Notes: generated by a model not told the origin, from the letters alone. A stretch of 64,000 nt of DNA from Veillonella infantium (GCF_002959895.1 NZ_PPDD01000014.1:1-64000), one strand, 5' to 3'. Shown: positions 16,678 through 25,662, counted from the stretch's first letter. Made by a program: numbers and translations.

Positions 16678-18275
16678 TGGATAAACGAAATTTGTTAAAA
16701 CTCATGGTCCTTGCTCTTGGGGTGAGTGTGCTCTTATTTGTATTTGGTTATCCTCGCGGGGAACAACCAATTGATGAGCATACCATTCGATATGTTATTG
16801 AGCAGGAACCATCCACATTGGATCCAGCAAAGTCTACTACCTCTCCGGAGCATACAGTTCAACTTCAATTATTTGACGGTTTAGTTCGTTTAAATGATGA
16901 AAGTGAACCAGAGGCAGCACTTGCTAAAAGCTGGGATATTTCTGATGATGGTCGCGAGTATACCTTCCATTTACGACCTGATTTGAAATGGTCTAATGGA
17001 GAGCCTTTGACGGCTCATGACTTTGAATACGCGTGGAAACGCGTATTAGACCCTGAAGTCCATGCGGACAATGCATATATGTTATATGTATTAAAAAATG
17101 GCGAAGCCTTTAATAATGGTGATACTACAGCTGATGATGTTGGCGTTAAGGCCACTGATGATAATACATTAGTAGTTACTTTAGAGAATCCAACAGCGTA
17201 TTTCTTAAAATTACTAGCTTCTCATAGCTATTATCCAGTGAGTCAAAAAGCTGTAGAGGCTCATGAAAACTGGGCTGCCAATGCAGATACATTTGTATCT
17301 AATGGTCCATACCGCTTACTATCCTGGAAGCATAATGGAGAAATGGATTTCATTAAGAATCCTGACTATTGGGATGCAGATTCTGTAAAAACAGAGAAAA
17401 TGAATTGGCCTATTAGTGAATCCCAAAGCACACGCCTTACATTGGTTGAAGGTGGCGAAGCAGATATGACGGTTGAGCCTCCTGTAGCGGACCAAAAACG
17501 CTTAGAAGAGGCAGGTCTATTACATATTGGACCTATGCTTGGTAACTATTATTACGTATTCAATGTAAAAGCAGAACCGTTCACAGATCCTGAGGTACGT
17601 AAAGCTTTCTCCATGGTTATCAACCGTGCTAACATCGTTAACAATATTGTTCGCGGTGGTAAAGAGGCGGCCTATGCCTTTGTTCCTTACGGCATGCTTG
17701 AAAGTAATGGACGTGAAGACTTCCGTGAAGCGGGTAGCTATCTTGTTTATGAAGATGTAGAACAAGCTAAAGAAATCTTGAAAAACGCTGGCTATGATAA
17801 AAATCATCCATTGCCTCCAATTACGATTTTGTATAATACAAGTGAATTACATAAAGCGATTGCCGAAGCTGTACAAGATGCTTGGGTCAATGCATTTGGT
17901 GCAGATGTGCGCTTACAAAATCAAGAGACAAAGGTATTCTTAGCCGACCGCGAAGCTGGTAAATACCAAGTTGCTCGTGCTTCTTGGGTTGCGGATTACA
18001 GTGATCCACAAAACTTCTTAGAAGTATTCTCTGCTGAAGACAATGATAGTCAGTACCATAGTGATGATTATAACGAGTTAATCGCTCGTATTCGTACGAC
18101 ACCAAATGGGGCTGAACGGGATGCGTTGATGCATAAAGCAGAACAGATGATTTTTGATGAATCTCTAGTAATGCCATTGTATTTCACAACACAACCATAT
18201 GTAACAAATGGAAGTATTCAAAATTATTTCTGGACTACATTGGGCCTTGTTGACTTTAAAAAAGCATACAAATAA
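16674..18275 (+). CDS. oppA: Oligopeptide/murein-peptide-binding periplasmic protein
   Basis: A 533-residue solute-binding protein of family 5. After a hydrophobic N-terminus (about residues 8-26) comes the family start YVIEQEPSTLDPAKS, then LRPDLKWSNGEPLTAHDF and FTDPEVRKAFSMVINR. There is no lipobox cysteine, so it should be a soluble or anchored periplasmic protein as in OppA and MppA of other diderms, unlike the lipoproteins of monoderm Firmicutes. It ends the opp unit at a terminator. The ATG at 16674 overlaps the hydrolase stop; a second ATG follows directly. Confidence 0.93.
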   Translation: MMDKRNLLKLMVLALGVSVLLFVFGYPRGEQPIDEHTIRYVIEQEPSTLDPAKSTTSPEHTVQLQLFDGLVRLNDESEPEAALAKSWDISDDGREYTFHLRPDLKWSNGEPLTAHDFEYAWKRVLDPEVHADNAYMLYVLKNGEAFNNGDTTADDVGVKATDDNTLVVTLENPTAYFLKLLASHSYYPVSQKAVEAHENWAANADTFVSNGPYRLLSWKHNGEMDFIKNPDYWDADSVKTEKMNWPISESQSTRLTLVEGGEADMTVEPPVADQKRLEEAGLLHIGPMLGNYYYVFNVKAEPFTDPEVRKAFSMVINRANIVNNIVRGGKEAAYAFVPYGMLESNGREDFREAGSYLVYEDVEQAKEILKNAGYDKNHPLPPITILYNTSELHKAIAEAVQDAWVNAFGADVRLQNQETKVFLADREAGKYQVARASWVADYSDPQNFLEVFSAEDNDSQYHSDDYNELIARIRTTPNGAERDALMHKAEQMIFDESLVMPLYFTTQPYVTNGSIQNYFWTTLGLVDFKKAYK

Positions 18276-18284
18276 GATACACTT

Positions 18285-18312
18285 AAGACGTACACTATGT
18301 GTACGTCTTTTG
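18285..18312 (+). terminator. Terminator after oppA
   Basis: Perfect 11-bp stem AAGACGTACAC/GTGTACGTCTT with a TAT loop and a short T tail. It lies 9 bases after the oppA stop and directly before the ribosome site of the LD-carboxypeptidase gene. Confidence 0.85.
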
Positions 18313-18331
18313 TTGTATTTTATGAGGACAT

Positions 18332-19270
18332 ATGAACTGGATTGAACCAAAGCGCTTAGCACCGGGCCTGACTATAGGAATCATGGCACCTGCCAGTGCA
18401 AGCAATGAAGATTTACATAGAATAGAAGAAATTTGTAACCTCAGGGGCTATAATGTGCTCTTTGGTGAAAGTGCACATCGTAAAGGACTCTATGGTGGTA
18501 CACCAGAGGAGCAAGCCCAAGAGTTTCAATATATGATGACCACCGCACCTTGTGATGCGGTGCTAGCTTTGCGCGGTGGTTACGGAACGATGCGTTATCT
18601 AGATTTGTTAGATTATAAGGCCATACGTAAATATCGTAAGGCTTTTATAGGGTATAGTGATTGTACAGCTCTTCATATGGCTATTAATCGATATAGCCGA
18701 CTTATTACCTATCACGGGCCGATGGGCGTCGACTTTAAAGAAGAACGTAAGGCAGATATAGATGCTTTATTTGTAGCTGTAGAAGGTAAATTACAAGTCA
18801 TAGAACCATTACCTGAACCGCCGCGTGGTGCCATTGGTACTGAGCTAGGGGAAGGGATTTTACAGGGCGGCAATATGACGATGCTATCAATGTTGTGCGG
18901 AACACCTTATTTTTTAGAGGAGAAATCTTGGGAGGATACCTTACTATTCATTGAAGATGTAGGGGAAGCACCGTATAAGCTAGATCGCATGTTACAACAA
19001 TTTCGCCTCAGTGGTTTGTTGAGTCGCATAAAAGGACTGGTCATCGGTACATTTACAGATTGCGAAGGTGACGAAGATGAACGGGATTATGATTTAGGCT
19101 ATGAAGCACTACGATATATGGAAGATAATCGAGATCCTAAATTACCAGAACCTTTTGTATGCTATGTACCAACAGGTCATGGAACGCCGCATCAAACACT
19201 ACCATTAGGTGCAACGATTAACTTTAGATACATTTCAAACACTATCATTATTCATCCCTATTCGAAATAG
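18332..19270 (+). CDS. LD-carboxypeptidase, peptidase family S66
   Basis: A 312-residue cytoplasmic enzyme of the LdcA/MccF family, which removes the terminal D-amino acid from murein tetrapeptides during recycling. The nucleophile is Ser109 in IGYSDCTALH, after the block LALRGGYGT. The C-terminal PTGHGTPHQTLPLG holds the catalytic His. GAGG precedes the ATG. It follows the opp operon in the same direction, fitting the processing of imported murein peptides. MccF-type immunity is the alternative role for this fold. Confidence 0.9.
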   Translation: MNWIEPKRLAPGLTIGIMAPASASNEDLHRIEEICNLRGYNVLFGESAHRKGLYGGTPEEQAQEFQYMMTTAPCDAVLALRGGYGTMRYLDLLDYKAIRKYRKAFIGYSDCTALHMAINRYSRLITYHGPMGVDFKEERKADIDALFVAVEGKLQVIEPLPEPPRGAIGTELGEGILQGGNMTMLSMLCGTPYFLEEKSWEDTLLFIEDVGEAPYKLDRMLQQFRLSGLLSRIKGLVIGTFTDCEGDEDERDYDLGYEALRYMEDNRDPKLPEPFVCYVPTGHGTPHQTLPLGATINFRYISNTIIIHPYSK

Positions 19271-19374
19271 ACGGACTCTTCTTAGATAGAATACATAATA
19301 AATAGAATACATAGTAAACACTATAGATAGAATATTTCATAGACAGTATAGACTAGATATTATAAAGGGGAGTT

Positions 19375-20514
19375 ATGACATTACAAGAACGAGAAGCGCA
19401 AGCTTGTGCCATTATAGATGCTATGGCACATGAGTTGCGTAAGCTTTCATTATATTTACACGATAATCCAGAATTGGGGTTAGAAGAGCATAAAGCAGTT
19501 AATGTAATTAATCAATTTTTAGAGAACCATAATTTTACATCTCAAGTGGGTTTAACTGATCTGCCAGAGTTACAAACTGCATTACGGAGCGACTATAATT
19601 GTGAGGCACCACATAAAATGGCCTTTTTAGGCGAGTATGATGCATTACCTGAACTAGGGCATGGCTGTGGTCATAATCTCATCGCTATGATGAGTTTAGG
19701 TGCTGCTGTTGCTTTTAGTCAAAGTGCACCACAGGATTGGGGTGTGACATTCTTTGGCTGCCCTGCAGAGGAGACCATTGGTGGTAAGGTGTATATGGCT
19801 GAGGCGGGACTTTTTAAGGGCTATGAGGCAGCACTTATCATTCATCCGGGCGGTGAAAATGAGGTAGGTGGCACATCATTAGCAACACATCCCCTAGAGG
19901 TTACCTTCCACGGGCGGTCTTGTCATATAGCTTCACTTACTGACACTGGTATTAATGCGTTAGACTGCGGGGTAGATTTATATCAAAGAATCAAAGAGCT
20001 AAAGAAAACATTCCCTAAGGGGGCTATTGTAGGTGCCATCTTTACCGAAGCTGGTACGGCGCCGAACGTAGTAACTCCTAAGGCGACAATTCGTATGACT
20101 GTTCGCGGTAGAACGGTAGATGATTTAGAAGGTATTATTTTGCCTGCTATTAAAGAGGCTGCTCAAGAGATTGCAGTTTCTTATGGTGCTCAAGTTGAAA
20201 TGCATCACTATGAGCCACTCTTTAAGGATATGCGTCAAGATAAACGGTTATTAGATCTCTTTACAGAGGTAATGACCGAGTTTGATGAAGCGCCTCGTAT
20301 CTTGCCTGATGATGAGGCAGATGGTAGCACTGATGTAGGGAATGTATCTTATGAAGTACCAACAGCGCAACCTACATTACAGATTGGATTAGGTTTAGAA
20401 GCGCATACGCCAGAGTTTACATGTGCAGCTGGTTCTGACTATGGATTGGCACAAGCGATTAAGGGCGCTAAGATTATGGCTGTTGTAGCCTTGCGTTATG
20501 CGATGCATAAGTGA
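19375..20514 (+). CDS. M20 family amidohydrolase (AbgB/aminoacylase-like)
   Basis: A 379-residue zinc-dependent amidohydrolase. Metal-site motifs are visible: GEYDALPELGHGCGHN, CPAEET and the C-terminal GSTDVGNVSY typical of the p-aminobenzoyl-glutamate hydrolase branch. It likely cleaves an N-acyl amino acid or aminobenzoyl-glutamate. GGGGAG precedes the ATG. The next genes downstream make folate, so release of p-aminobenzoate from folate breakdown products is an attractive idea, but a strong promoter separates them and substrates in this family vary. Confidence 0.85.
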   Translation: MTLQEREAQACAIIDAMAHELRKLSLYLHDNPELGLEEHKAVNVINQFLENHNFTSQVGLTDLPELQTALRSDYNCEAPHKMAFLGEYDALPELGHGCGHNLIAMMSLGAAVAFSQSAPQDWGVTFFGCPAEETIGGKVYMAEAGLFKGYEAALIIHPGGENEVGGTSLATHPLEVTFHGRSCHIASLTDTGINALDCGVDLYQRIKELKKTFPKGAIVGAIFTEAGTAPNVVTPKATIRMTVRGRTVDDLEGIILPAIKEAAQEIAVSYGAQVEMHHYEPLFKDMRQDKRLLDLFTEVMTEFDEAPRILPDDEADGSTDVGNVSYEVPTAQPTLQIGLGLEAHTPEFTCAAGSDYGLAQAIKGAKIMAVVALRYAMHK

Positions 20515-20524
20515 TGTTCAATTT

Positions 20525-20553
20525 TTGACATATAGAGGTCAAAAAGGTACAAT
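20525..20553 (+). promoter_or_regulatory. Strong promoter of the ABC-F/folate operon
   Basis: TTGACA (20525-20530) and TACAAT (20548-20553) are 17 bases apart, close to ideal sigma-70 type. An 8-bp inverted repeat TTTTTGAC/GTCAAAAA (20522-20529 with 20538-20545) overlaps the -35 and could be an operator. Confidence 0.8.
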
Positions 20554-20581
20554 AGATATAATATTTAAGTAAGTATGAAAC

Positions 20582-20609
20582 AAGCCGTCTTCAACAAGAC
20601 GGCTTTTAT
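20582..20609 (+). terminator. Leader hairpin before the ABC-F gene, possible attenuator
   Basis: A perfect 10-bp stem AAGCCGTCTT/AAGACGGCTT with a CAAC loop is followed by TTATT. It lies between the promoter and the ribosome site of the ABC-F gene, about 22 bases after the expected transcription start. It may terminate most transcripts and so regulate the operon. Confidence 0.65.
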
Positions 20610-20625
20610 TCCGGTGGAGATAGAT

Positions 20626-22182
20626 ATGAGTGTTTTAACCGTTTCAAATGTAACCCATGGTTTTGGAGCGCGACAAATTTTAGATGATGCATCATTTCGT
20701 TTGTTAAAAGGCGAACACGTAGGCCTTATTGGGGCTAATGGTGAAGGTAAGTCTACGTTCCTAAATATCATTACAGGTAAAATACCGCCTGACGAAGGTA
20801 AAATTGAATGGTCCAACCAAGTAACAGTAGGTTATTTGGATCAACATGCAGTGCTCGAAAAGGGCATGACTATTCGCGATGTATTACAACGGGCTTTCGA
20901 TGATTTGTTCGTTATGGAGCAAAATATTAACGATGCCTACAATCGCATGGGTGATGTGTCCGAAGATGAAATGAATAAGCTTCTCGAGCAAGTTGGGGAA
21001 TGGCAAGAAATTCTTGAACAACGTGGGTTCTATGAAATTGACGCGGTTATTGAGCGTACAGCTTCTGGTTTGGGCCTTACAGATATCGGCTTAGATCGAG
21101 ATGTTACAGAGCTCAGTGGTGGTCAACGTACTAAAGTGTTACTTACTAAACTGTTACTAGAGAAACCGACAATTTTATTGTTGGACGAACCTACAAACTA
21201 TCTTGATGTGGAGCATATTCAATGGTTGCAAAACTATTTGCAGAACTATGAAAATGCGTTCATCTTGATTTCTCATGATATGGAGTTCTTAAATTCCGTA
21301 GTTAATGTCATTTATCATATTGAGCAAGCAGTACTTACTCGATATACTGGTGATTATCATCAGTTCCAAGCTGCTTACGAAGTGAAAAAGGCACAAGCTG
21401 CCAAGGCTTATGAGCGTCAACAACAAGAGATTGAGCGTATGGAGGACTTTATTCAACGTAATAAAGCTCGTGTAGCAACGCGTGGTATGGCAAATTCTCG
21501 AGCTAAACGGTTAGAGAAAATGGAAATTTTGGAAAAGCCAAAAGAGTACATTAAACCAAGTTTTGGTTTTAAAGAAGGCCGTACGCCAAGTCGTTTTATT
21601 GTAGAGGCCTTTGGTTTGGAATTAGGCTATGATGAACCGTTGACTCGACCAGTGGATTTTCAAATTGAAAGAAATAAAAAAATCGCTATTCGTGGCGTTA
21701 ATGGTCTAGGTAAGACAACATTGTTGAAAACAATTTTAGGTTTATTAAAGCCTGTAAGTGGTGAGTTGGTAAAAGGTGAATTCTTACAAATAGGCTATTT
21801 CGCTCAAGAGGATACACCATCCAATTCTGAAACTGCACTAGACTATATTTGGAACGAATATCCGGCAATGACTAATGCAGAGGTGCGTGCAGCGCTTGCT
21901 CGTTGTGGCCTTACTAACGAGCATATTACATCGCAAATGCGCGTGTTATCTGGTGGTGAGAATGCAAAGGTTCGCTTATGTAAACTGATGCAAAATAAGT
22001 ACAATGTACTCGTATTAGACGAACCAACGAATCACTTGGACATTTATGCAAAAGAAGAACTGAGTCGTGCTTTGCGTGAGTTCAAAGGAACTATCGTTTT
22101 AGTAAGTCATGAACCTGAATTTTATAAAGATTGGGTTACGGATATTTGGAATATTGAGGATTGGACGACGAAAATCGTTTAG
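20626..22182 (+). CDS. ABC-F family ATP-binding protein
   Basis: A 518-residue cytoplasmic protein with two ABC ATPase domains and no membrane segments. ABC-F proteins act on ribosomes in translation or antibiotic protection. Walker A sites are GANGEGKS at 36-43 and GVNGLGKT in the second half, with signatures LSGGQ and LSGGE and a charged coiled linker at about 245-300. The start follows GGTGGAGA; an upstream in-frame ATG at 20575 would place the leader hairpin inside the coding region. It sits 8 bases before folE, so it heads the folate operon. Its exact subfamily was not resolved. Confidence 0.9.
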   Translation: MSVLTVSNVTHGFGARQILDDASFRLLKGEHVGLIGANGEGKSTFLNIITGKIPPDEGKIEWSNQVTVGYLDQHAVLEKGMTIRDVLQRAFDDLFVMEQNINDAYNRMGDVSEDEMNKLLEQVGEWQEILEQRGFYEIDAVIERTASGLGLTDIGLDRDVTELSGGQRTKVLLTKLLLEKPTILLLDEPTNYLDVEHIQWLQNYLQNYENAFILISHDMEFLNSVVNVIYHIEQAVLTRYTGDYHQFQAAYEVKKAQAAKAYERQQQEIERMEDFIQRNKARVATRGMANSRAKRLEKMEILEKPKEYIKPSFGFKEGRTPSRFIVEAFGLELGYDEPLTRPVDFQIERNKKIAIRGVNGLGKTTLLKTILGLLKPVSGELVKGEFLQIGYFAQEDTPSNSETALDYIWNEYPAMTNAEVRAALARCGLTNEHITSQMRVLSGGENAKVRLCKLMQNKYNVLVLDEPTNHLDIYAKEELSRALREFKGTIVLVSHEPEFYKDWVTDIWNIEDWTTKIV

Positions 22183-22190
22183 GAGGACCG

Positions 22191-22760
22191 ATGAATCAAC
22201 GTGCAAAGGACGGGATAAAGCAATTTTTAGCGGCTTTATCTGTTGATACTGAGGCGCCAGAGCTAGAGAAAACACCAAGTCGTGTAACAGAATTATATAG
22301 TGAATTATTCAGTGGCGTAGGATTAGATACAAAGTCAGCCTGGGGTGAAACATTTAGTACTGATTATAAGGGTCTTGTAGCGGTTACAGGAATTCCTTTT
22401 TATTCTATGTGTGAGCACCACTTGTTGCCATTCTTTGGAACCGTAGATATTGTGTACCAACCTAAGGATGGGTGTGTGGCAGGGCTTAGTAAGTTTCAAG
22501 ATATTGTTAATATCCTTAGCCGGAGGCCGCAATTACAAGAGCGGTTAGCATCAGAATTAGCAGATGCAATTATGAATGATTTATCTGCTCATGGTGTATT
22601 CGTACGCATTACATCAACTCAGTTGTGTATGCTTATCAAAGGGACCATGCAGCAAGATTCAAAGGTTATTACATTAGAAAGCCGTGGTGTGCTAGCAGAG
22701 AATGGCACATTACGAGATGAAGCGTTGGCAATGTTAGGTGGAGGACAGGCAAATGTTTAA
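22191..22760 (+). CDS. folE: GTP cyclohydrolase I family protein with altered active site
   Basis: A 189-residue protein that aligns along its length with FolE, which converts GTP to dihydroneopterin triphosphate, the first folate step. Zinc ligands Cys74, His77 and Cys146 and Lys101 of GLSK are present. Three residues usual in the active site are changed: Asp104 where E. coli has Arg139, Gln144 for the catalytic His179, and Lys150 for Arg185 (E. coli numbering from memory). GGAGG precedes the ATG, and the end overlaps folP by 8 bases. The folate setting supports FolE; activity may be altered. Confidence 0.85.
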   Translation: MNQRAKDGIKQFLAALSVDTEAPELEKTPSRVTELYSELFSGVGLDTKSAWGETFSTDYKGLVAVTGIPFYSMCEHHLLPFFGTVDIVYQPKDGCVAGLSKFQDIVNILSRRPQLQERLASELADAIMNDLSAHGVFVRITSTQLCMLIKGTMQQDSKVITLESRGVLAENGTLRDEALAMLGGGQANV

Positions 22761-23589
22761 ACGTAGAAATTACACATGGAATGATGGCAAAAGTTTATCT
22801 TTGTGCGATCGTACCCTTATTATGGGGATACTAAATGGTACGCCTGACTCTTTCTCTGATGGTGGTAAATTCAATACTCCAGAAGCGGCAGCAGCACATG
22901 TAACGCAAATGATTGAAGATGGTGCTGATATCATTGATTTAGGCGTAGAATCTACGCGCCCTGGTTGCACACCATTGACAGCAGATGAAGAAATTGAACG
23001 CTTAGCCCAATTGATAGACCCTGTACTACATGCATCTACAGTACCTGTATCTATCGATACCTATCATGCTAAAACTGCTGATTATGCACTTTCAAAGGGC
23101 GCTCATATTTTAAATGATATTTGGGGCTTACACTATGATCCTGATATGGCAGCAATAGCCGCAAAATACAAGGTACCTGTAATCATCATGCACAATAGTA
23201 ATGATACAAACTATGGTGACATCATTGAAGATATGAAGGCATACTTCTTCTTTGCTGTAGATAAAGCCTTAAAGGTTGGTGTAACACCACAACAAATTTG
23301 GCTTGATCCAGGTATCGGATTTTTTGGTAAAACAGAAGAACAAAATATTGAAGTTATGCAACGTTTAGGCGAATTAACGGCTTATGAATACCCTATTTTA
23401 CTTGCGCCTAGCCGTAAGGGTTTTATCGGTTCTATGTTGGGCGGTTTACCTCCAGAAGAACGCGATGAAGGCACGGTAGCGGCTTGTATTACGGGTGTAT
23501 TCCAAGGTGTTGATATGGTGCGTGTTCATAATGTGAAAATGCACAAACGCGCCTTGGCCGTAGCAGATGGCCTATTACGAGGTGAATAA
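22753..23589 (+). CDS. folP: Dihydropteroate synthase
   Basis: A 278-residue enzyme that joins p-aminobenzoate to the pterin; the sulfonamide target. Motifs are GILNGTPDSFSDGG (Gly where Val is usual), the ESTRPG loop, SIDTYHA, LDPGIGF and LAPSRKGFIG, and RVHNV near the end where RVHDV is common. The ATG overlaps the folE stop and follows GGTGGAGG. It is coupled to folB by a TAATG overlap. Confidence 0.95.
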   Translation: MFKRRNYTWNDGKSLSLCDRTLIMGILNGTPDSFSDGGKFNTPEAAAAHVTQMIEDGADIIDLGVESTRPGCTPLTADEEIERLAQLIDPVLHASTVPVSIDTYHAKTADYALSKGAHILNDIWGLHYDPDMAAIAAKYKVPVIIMHNSNDTNYGDIIEDMKAYFFFAVDKALKVGVTPQQIWLDPGIGFFGKTEEQNIEVMQRLGELTAYEYPILLAPSRKGFIGSMLGGLPPEERDEGTVAACITGVFQGVDMVRVHNVKMHKRALAVADGLLRGE

Positions 23590-23951
23590 TGGATAAAATC
23601 GTTTTAAAAAACATGGCATTTTATGGATACCATGGCAATTTGACATCTGAACAAGCGCAAGGACAGCGCTTTTTTGTAGATGTTGAAATTACTACGGATC
23701 TTACAAAGGCCGGTCAAAGTGACCAGTTAGAGGATTCTATCAATTATGTAGAAGTATATGAGCTTGTAGAATCTGTTATGACTGGAGAAAAACATAATTT
23801 ATTAGAGCGTTTAGGTGCACTTATTGCCGACTCTTTATACCAACATTATCAAGGTATCGTTGGCTTATCTGTAACGGTGCGCAAACCATCTGTACCTATT
23901 GCTGGTATCCTAGATTATGTTGAGGTTGTCACTACAAGAGGTCAAATTTGA
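23589..23951 (+). CDS. folB: Dihydroneopterin aldolase
   Basis: The 120-residue small aldolase that forms 6-hydroxymethyl-dihydropterin. The N-terminal FYGYHGNLTSEQ and C-terminal RKPSVPI with the catalytic Lys are typical. It overlaps folP by one base and folK by one base (TGATG). Confidence 0.95.
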   Translation: MDKIVLKNMAFYGYHGNLTSEQAQGQRFFVDVEITTDLTKAGQSDQLEDSINYVEVYELVESVMTGEKHNLLERLGALIADSLYQHYQGIVGLSVTVRKPSVPIAGILDYVEVVTTRGQI

Positions 23952-24424
23952 TGTATACCTATTACATCAGTGTAGGTTCAAATATAGGTGATAAAAGAGG
24001 CTATATTAATTCCGCTTTTCACCTATTACAAGGGCATGAGGCCGTTTCAGAGGTTATTAGTTCTTCTTTGATAGAAACGGAACCTTGGGGATATACAGAT
24101 CAGGCGTCATTTATTAATGGCATGTGGTCTTGTAAAAGTACTTTGAATCCTCATGAAATGTTAAGTGTCCTTCAGTCCTTAGAACAAGAGGCTGGTCGTG
24201 AACGACTCATTCACTGGGGACCACGTACATTAGATTTAGATATTATTTTGGCTTTTGATGAAGCCGGTTCTATGATTTCCATTTGTGCTGAAACTCTAAC
24301 TATACCGCATCCTTATTTTTGGGATAGAACCTTTGTCTTAGAACCTTTACATGAGTTGTTACCAACTTTTACCTATAAGGGTATCTCAATTAGCGAGCGA
24401 CTAGCTACATTAAGTTTGGCATAG
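23951..24424 (+). CDS. folK: 2-amino-4-hydroxy-6-hydroxymethyldihydropteridine pyrophosphokinase
   Basis: The 157-residue HPPK that activates hydroxymethyl-dihydropterin for FolP. Hallmarks are SVGSNIGD at the start, WGPRTLDLDI in the middle and IPHP near the end. The ATG at 23951 shares a base with the folB stop; the longer frame would use a TTG one codon earlier. It ends the ABC-F-folEPBK unit. Confidence 0.95.
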   Translation: MYTYYISVGSNIGDKRGYINSAFHLLQGHEAVSEVISSSLIETEPWGYTDQASFINGMWSCKSTLNPHEMLSVLQSLEQEAGRERLIHWGPRTLDLDIILAFDEAGSMISICAETLTIPHPYFWDRTFVLEPLHELLPTFTYKGISISERLATLSLA

Positions 24425-24547
24425 AAGTCCACAAAGATATTAAAAAAATTTACAGTTATACCTAGAATTGGGATTATATTAATAGGGACTTACTGTAATG
24501 GCAATATATTATTACGTTTTATGCCTGGGGATTCATAGGGAGTATAA

Positions 24548-25354
24548 ATGAATATAAAACGTATCGGTTTATGCATACTAGCATTAATTGTAGTGGGGCT
24601 CTCCTATTGGCTTGCAGTAGGTGGCAATTACGACAGTAAAACAGTACGCATAGACCCAGAAGAGCATACATTAGTAAATTCTAGTGATGCCATCATTTCA
24701 AAACGAATATTAGCGATGAAGTCTATCGACTCACAAGTGTACTTTCTAGGTTATGAAGGGTATGGTATTTATAATTTAGCTGATAATACACTTCGGTTGA
24801 TGCCTATTACCTTTCGTGGCCAACATATTGAGCCACCGAAGACCGAGAATTACCAACGTGGTTTACGAGAGATTACTATGGTAAAAACTTTCTCTGATTT
24901 TAGTGGGCCAGAACAATCCGTACTCAAGGATTTGTTGGAATCTACAGATAGAGGAGCTCATTATTATGGGGACTTTTACCATTCAGGTTATGAGTCATCC
25001 CTCATTGACATGAAGGATCAATATTTTATAACGAATACGGTACGAGCTTTAAAGCGTATAAATCATACATTGTATGTATATGATGCGTCAGGGTTTATTA
25101 TCATTGATTTAGATAGTCGTCGTATTCAAGGGTTCTTTAATAATCGTCTAGGTGGAGAAGGACCCAAAGGAGTACCTGATAGCTTGCGTGGCCATTATGG
25201 TTCAGATTTTACGATGATATATGCATTGTCCAAGTTAGATCCAAAGGATTTAGAGATTTTATGGTCAATGCGAAAACAATATTTAGAAAAGTCACCACAA
25301 GTGATGGAGAATAAGGATTTATTCCCTCTTAATCTTGATGAGATGACTTTATAG
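24548..25354 (+). CDS. Exported or membrane-anchored protein of unknown function
   Basis: I do not recognise this 268-residue protein. Residues about 5-26 form a signal peptide or anchor without a lipobox cysteine, so the rest should lie in the periplasm. The segments VYFLGYEGYGIYNL and LYVYDASGFIIIDL look like repeated beta-strand units, as in propeller-type proteins. AGGGAG precedes the ATG. It lies 10 bases before the YeaQ-like gene and is probably co-transcribed with it. Confidence 0.7.
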   Translation: MNIKRIGLCILALIVVGLSYWLAVGGNYDSKTVRIDPEEHTLVNSSDAIISKRILAMKSIDSQVYFLGYEGYGIYNLADNTLRLMPITFRGQHIEPPKTENYQRGLREITMVKTFSDFSGPEQSVLKDLLESTDRGAHYYGDFYHSGYESSLIDMKDQYFITNTVRALKRINHTLYVYDASGFIIIDLDSRRIQGFFNNRLGGEGPKGVPDSLRGHYGSDFTMIYALSKLDPKDLEILWSMRKQYLEKSPQVMENKDLFPLNLDEMTL

Positions 25355-25364
25355 GAGGTATATT

Positions 25365-25601
25365 ATGCTTTGGTCAATTATTGTAGGCGGATTCATTGGT
25401 TTTGTAGCTGGTCGTATTACTAAAAAGGCGCAAAGCATGGGGATTATTCTTCGTGTTATTGCTGGTTTAGTAGGGGCTTCTGTAGGTCAAGCTTTGCTTG
25501 GTACTTGGGGCCCAAGTCTTGCAGGCATGGCATTAATTCCGTCCATCGTTGGTGCAGTTATAGTGATTGCTGTAGTAAGCTTCTTTACTGGACGAGACTA
25601 A
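25365..25601 (+). CDS. GlsB/YeaQ/YmgE family membrane protein
   Basis: A 78-residue protein made of three hydrophobic helices rich in Gly (GGFIGFVAGRITKKAQ, then two more membrane segments). This pattern matches the small stress-associated GlsB/YeaQ/YmgE family of the inner membrane, whose molecular role is unclear. A strong AGGAGG precedes the ATG, and a long terminator follows. Confidence 0.82.
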   Translation: MLWSIIVGGFIGFVAGRITKKAQSMGIILRVIAGLVGASVGQALLGTWGPSLAGMALIPSIVGAVIVIAVVSFFTGRD

Positions 25602-25615
25602 CTATATAATAGAAG

Positions 25616-25650
25616 GACTATTATAGGGGTTCCTATAATAGTCTTTTTTT
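25616..25650 (+). terminator. Terminator after the YeaQ-like gene
   Basis: A perfect 12-bp stem GACTATTATAGG/CCTATAATAGTC with a four-base loop is followed by TTTTTTT. Confidence 0.93.
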
Positions 25651-25662
25651 ATCGCTATAAAT

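Noticed and set aside
19271..19374. Repeated ATAGAATAC-like words before the M20 gene
   Set aside because: The copies are short, irregular and low-complexity; no hairpin or regular spacing supports a function.
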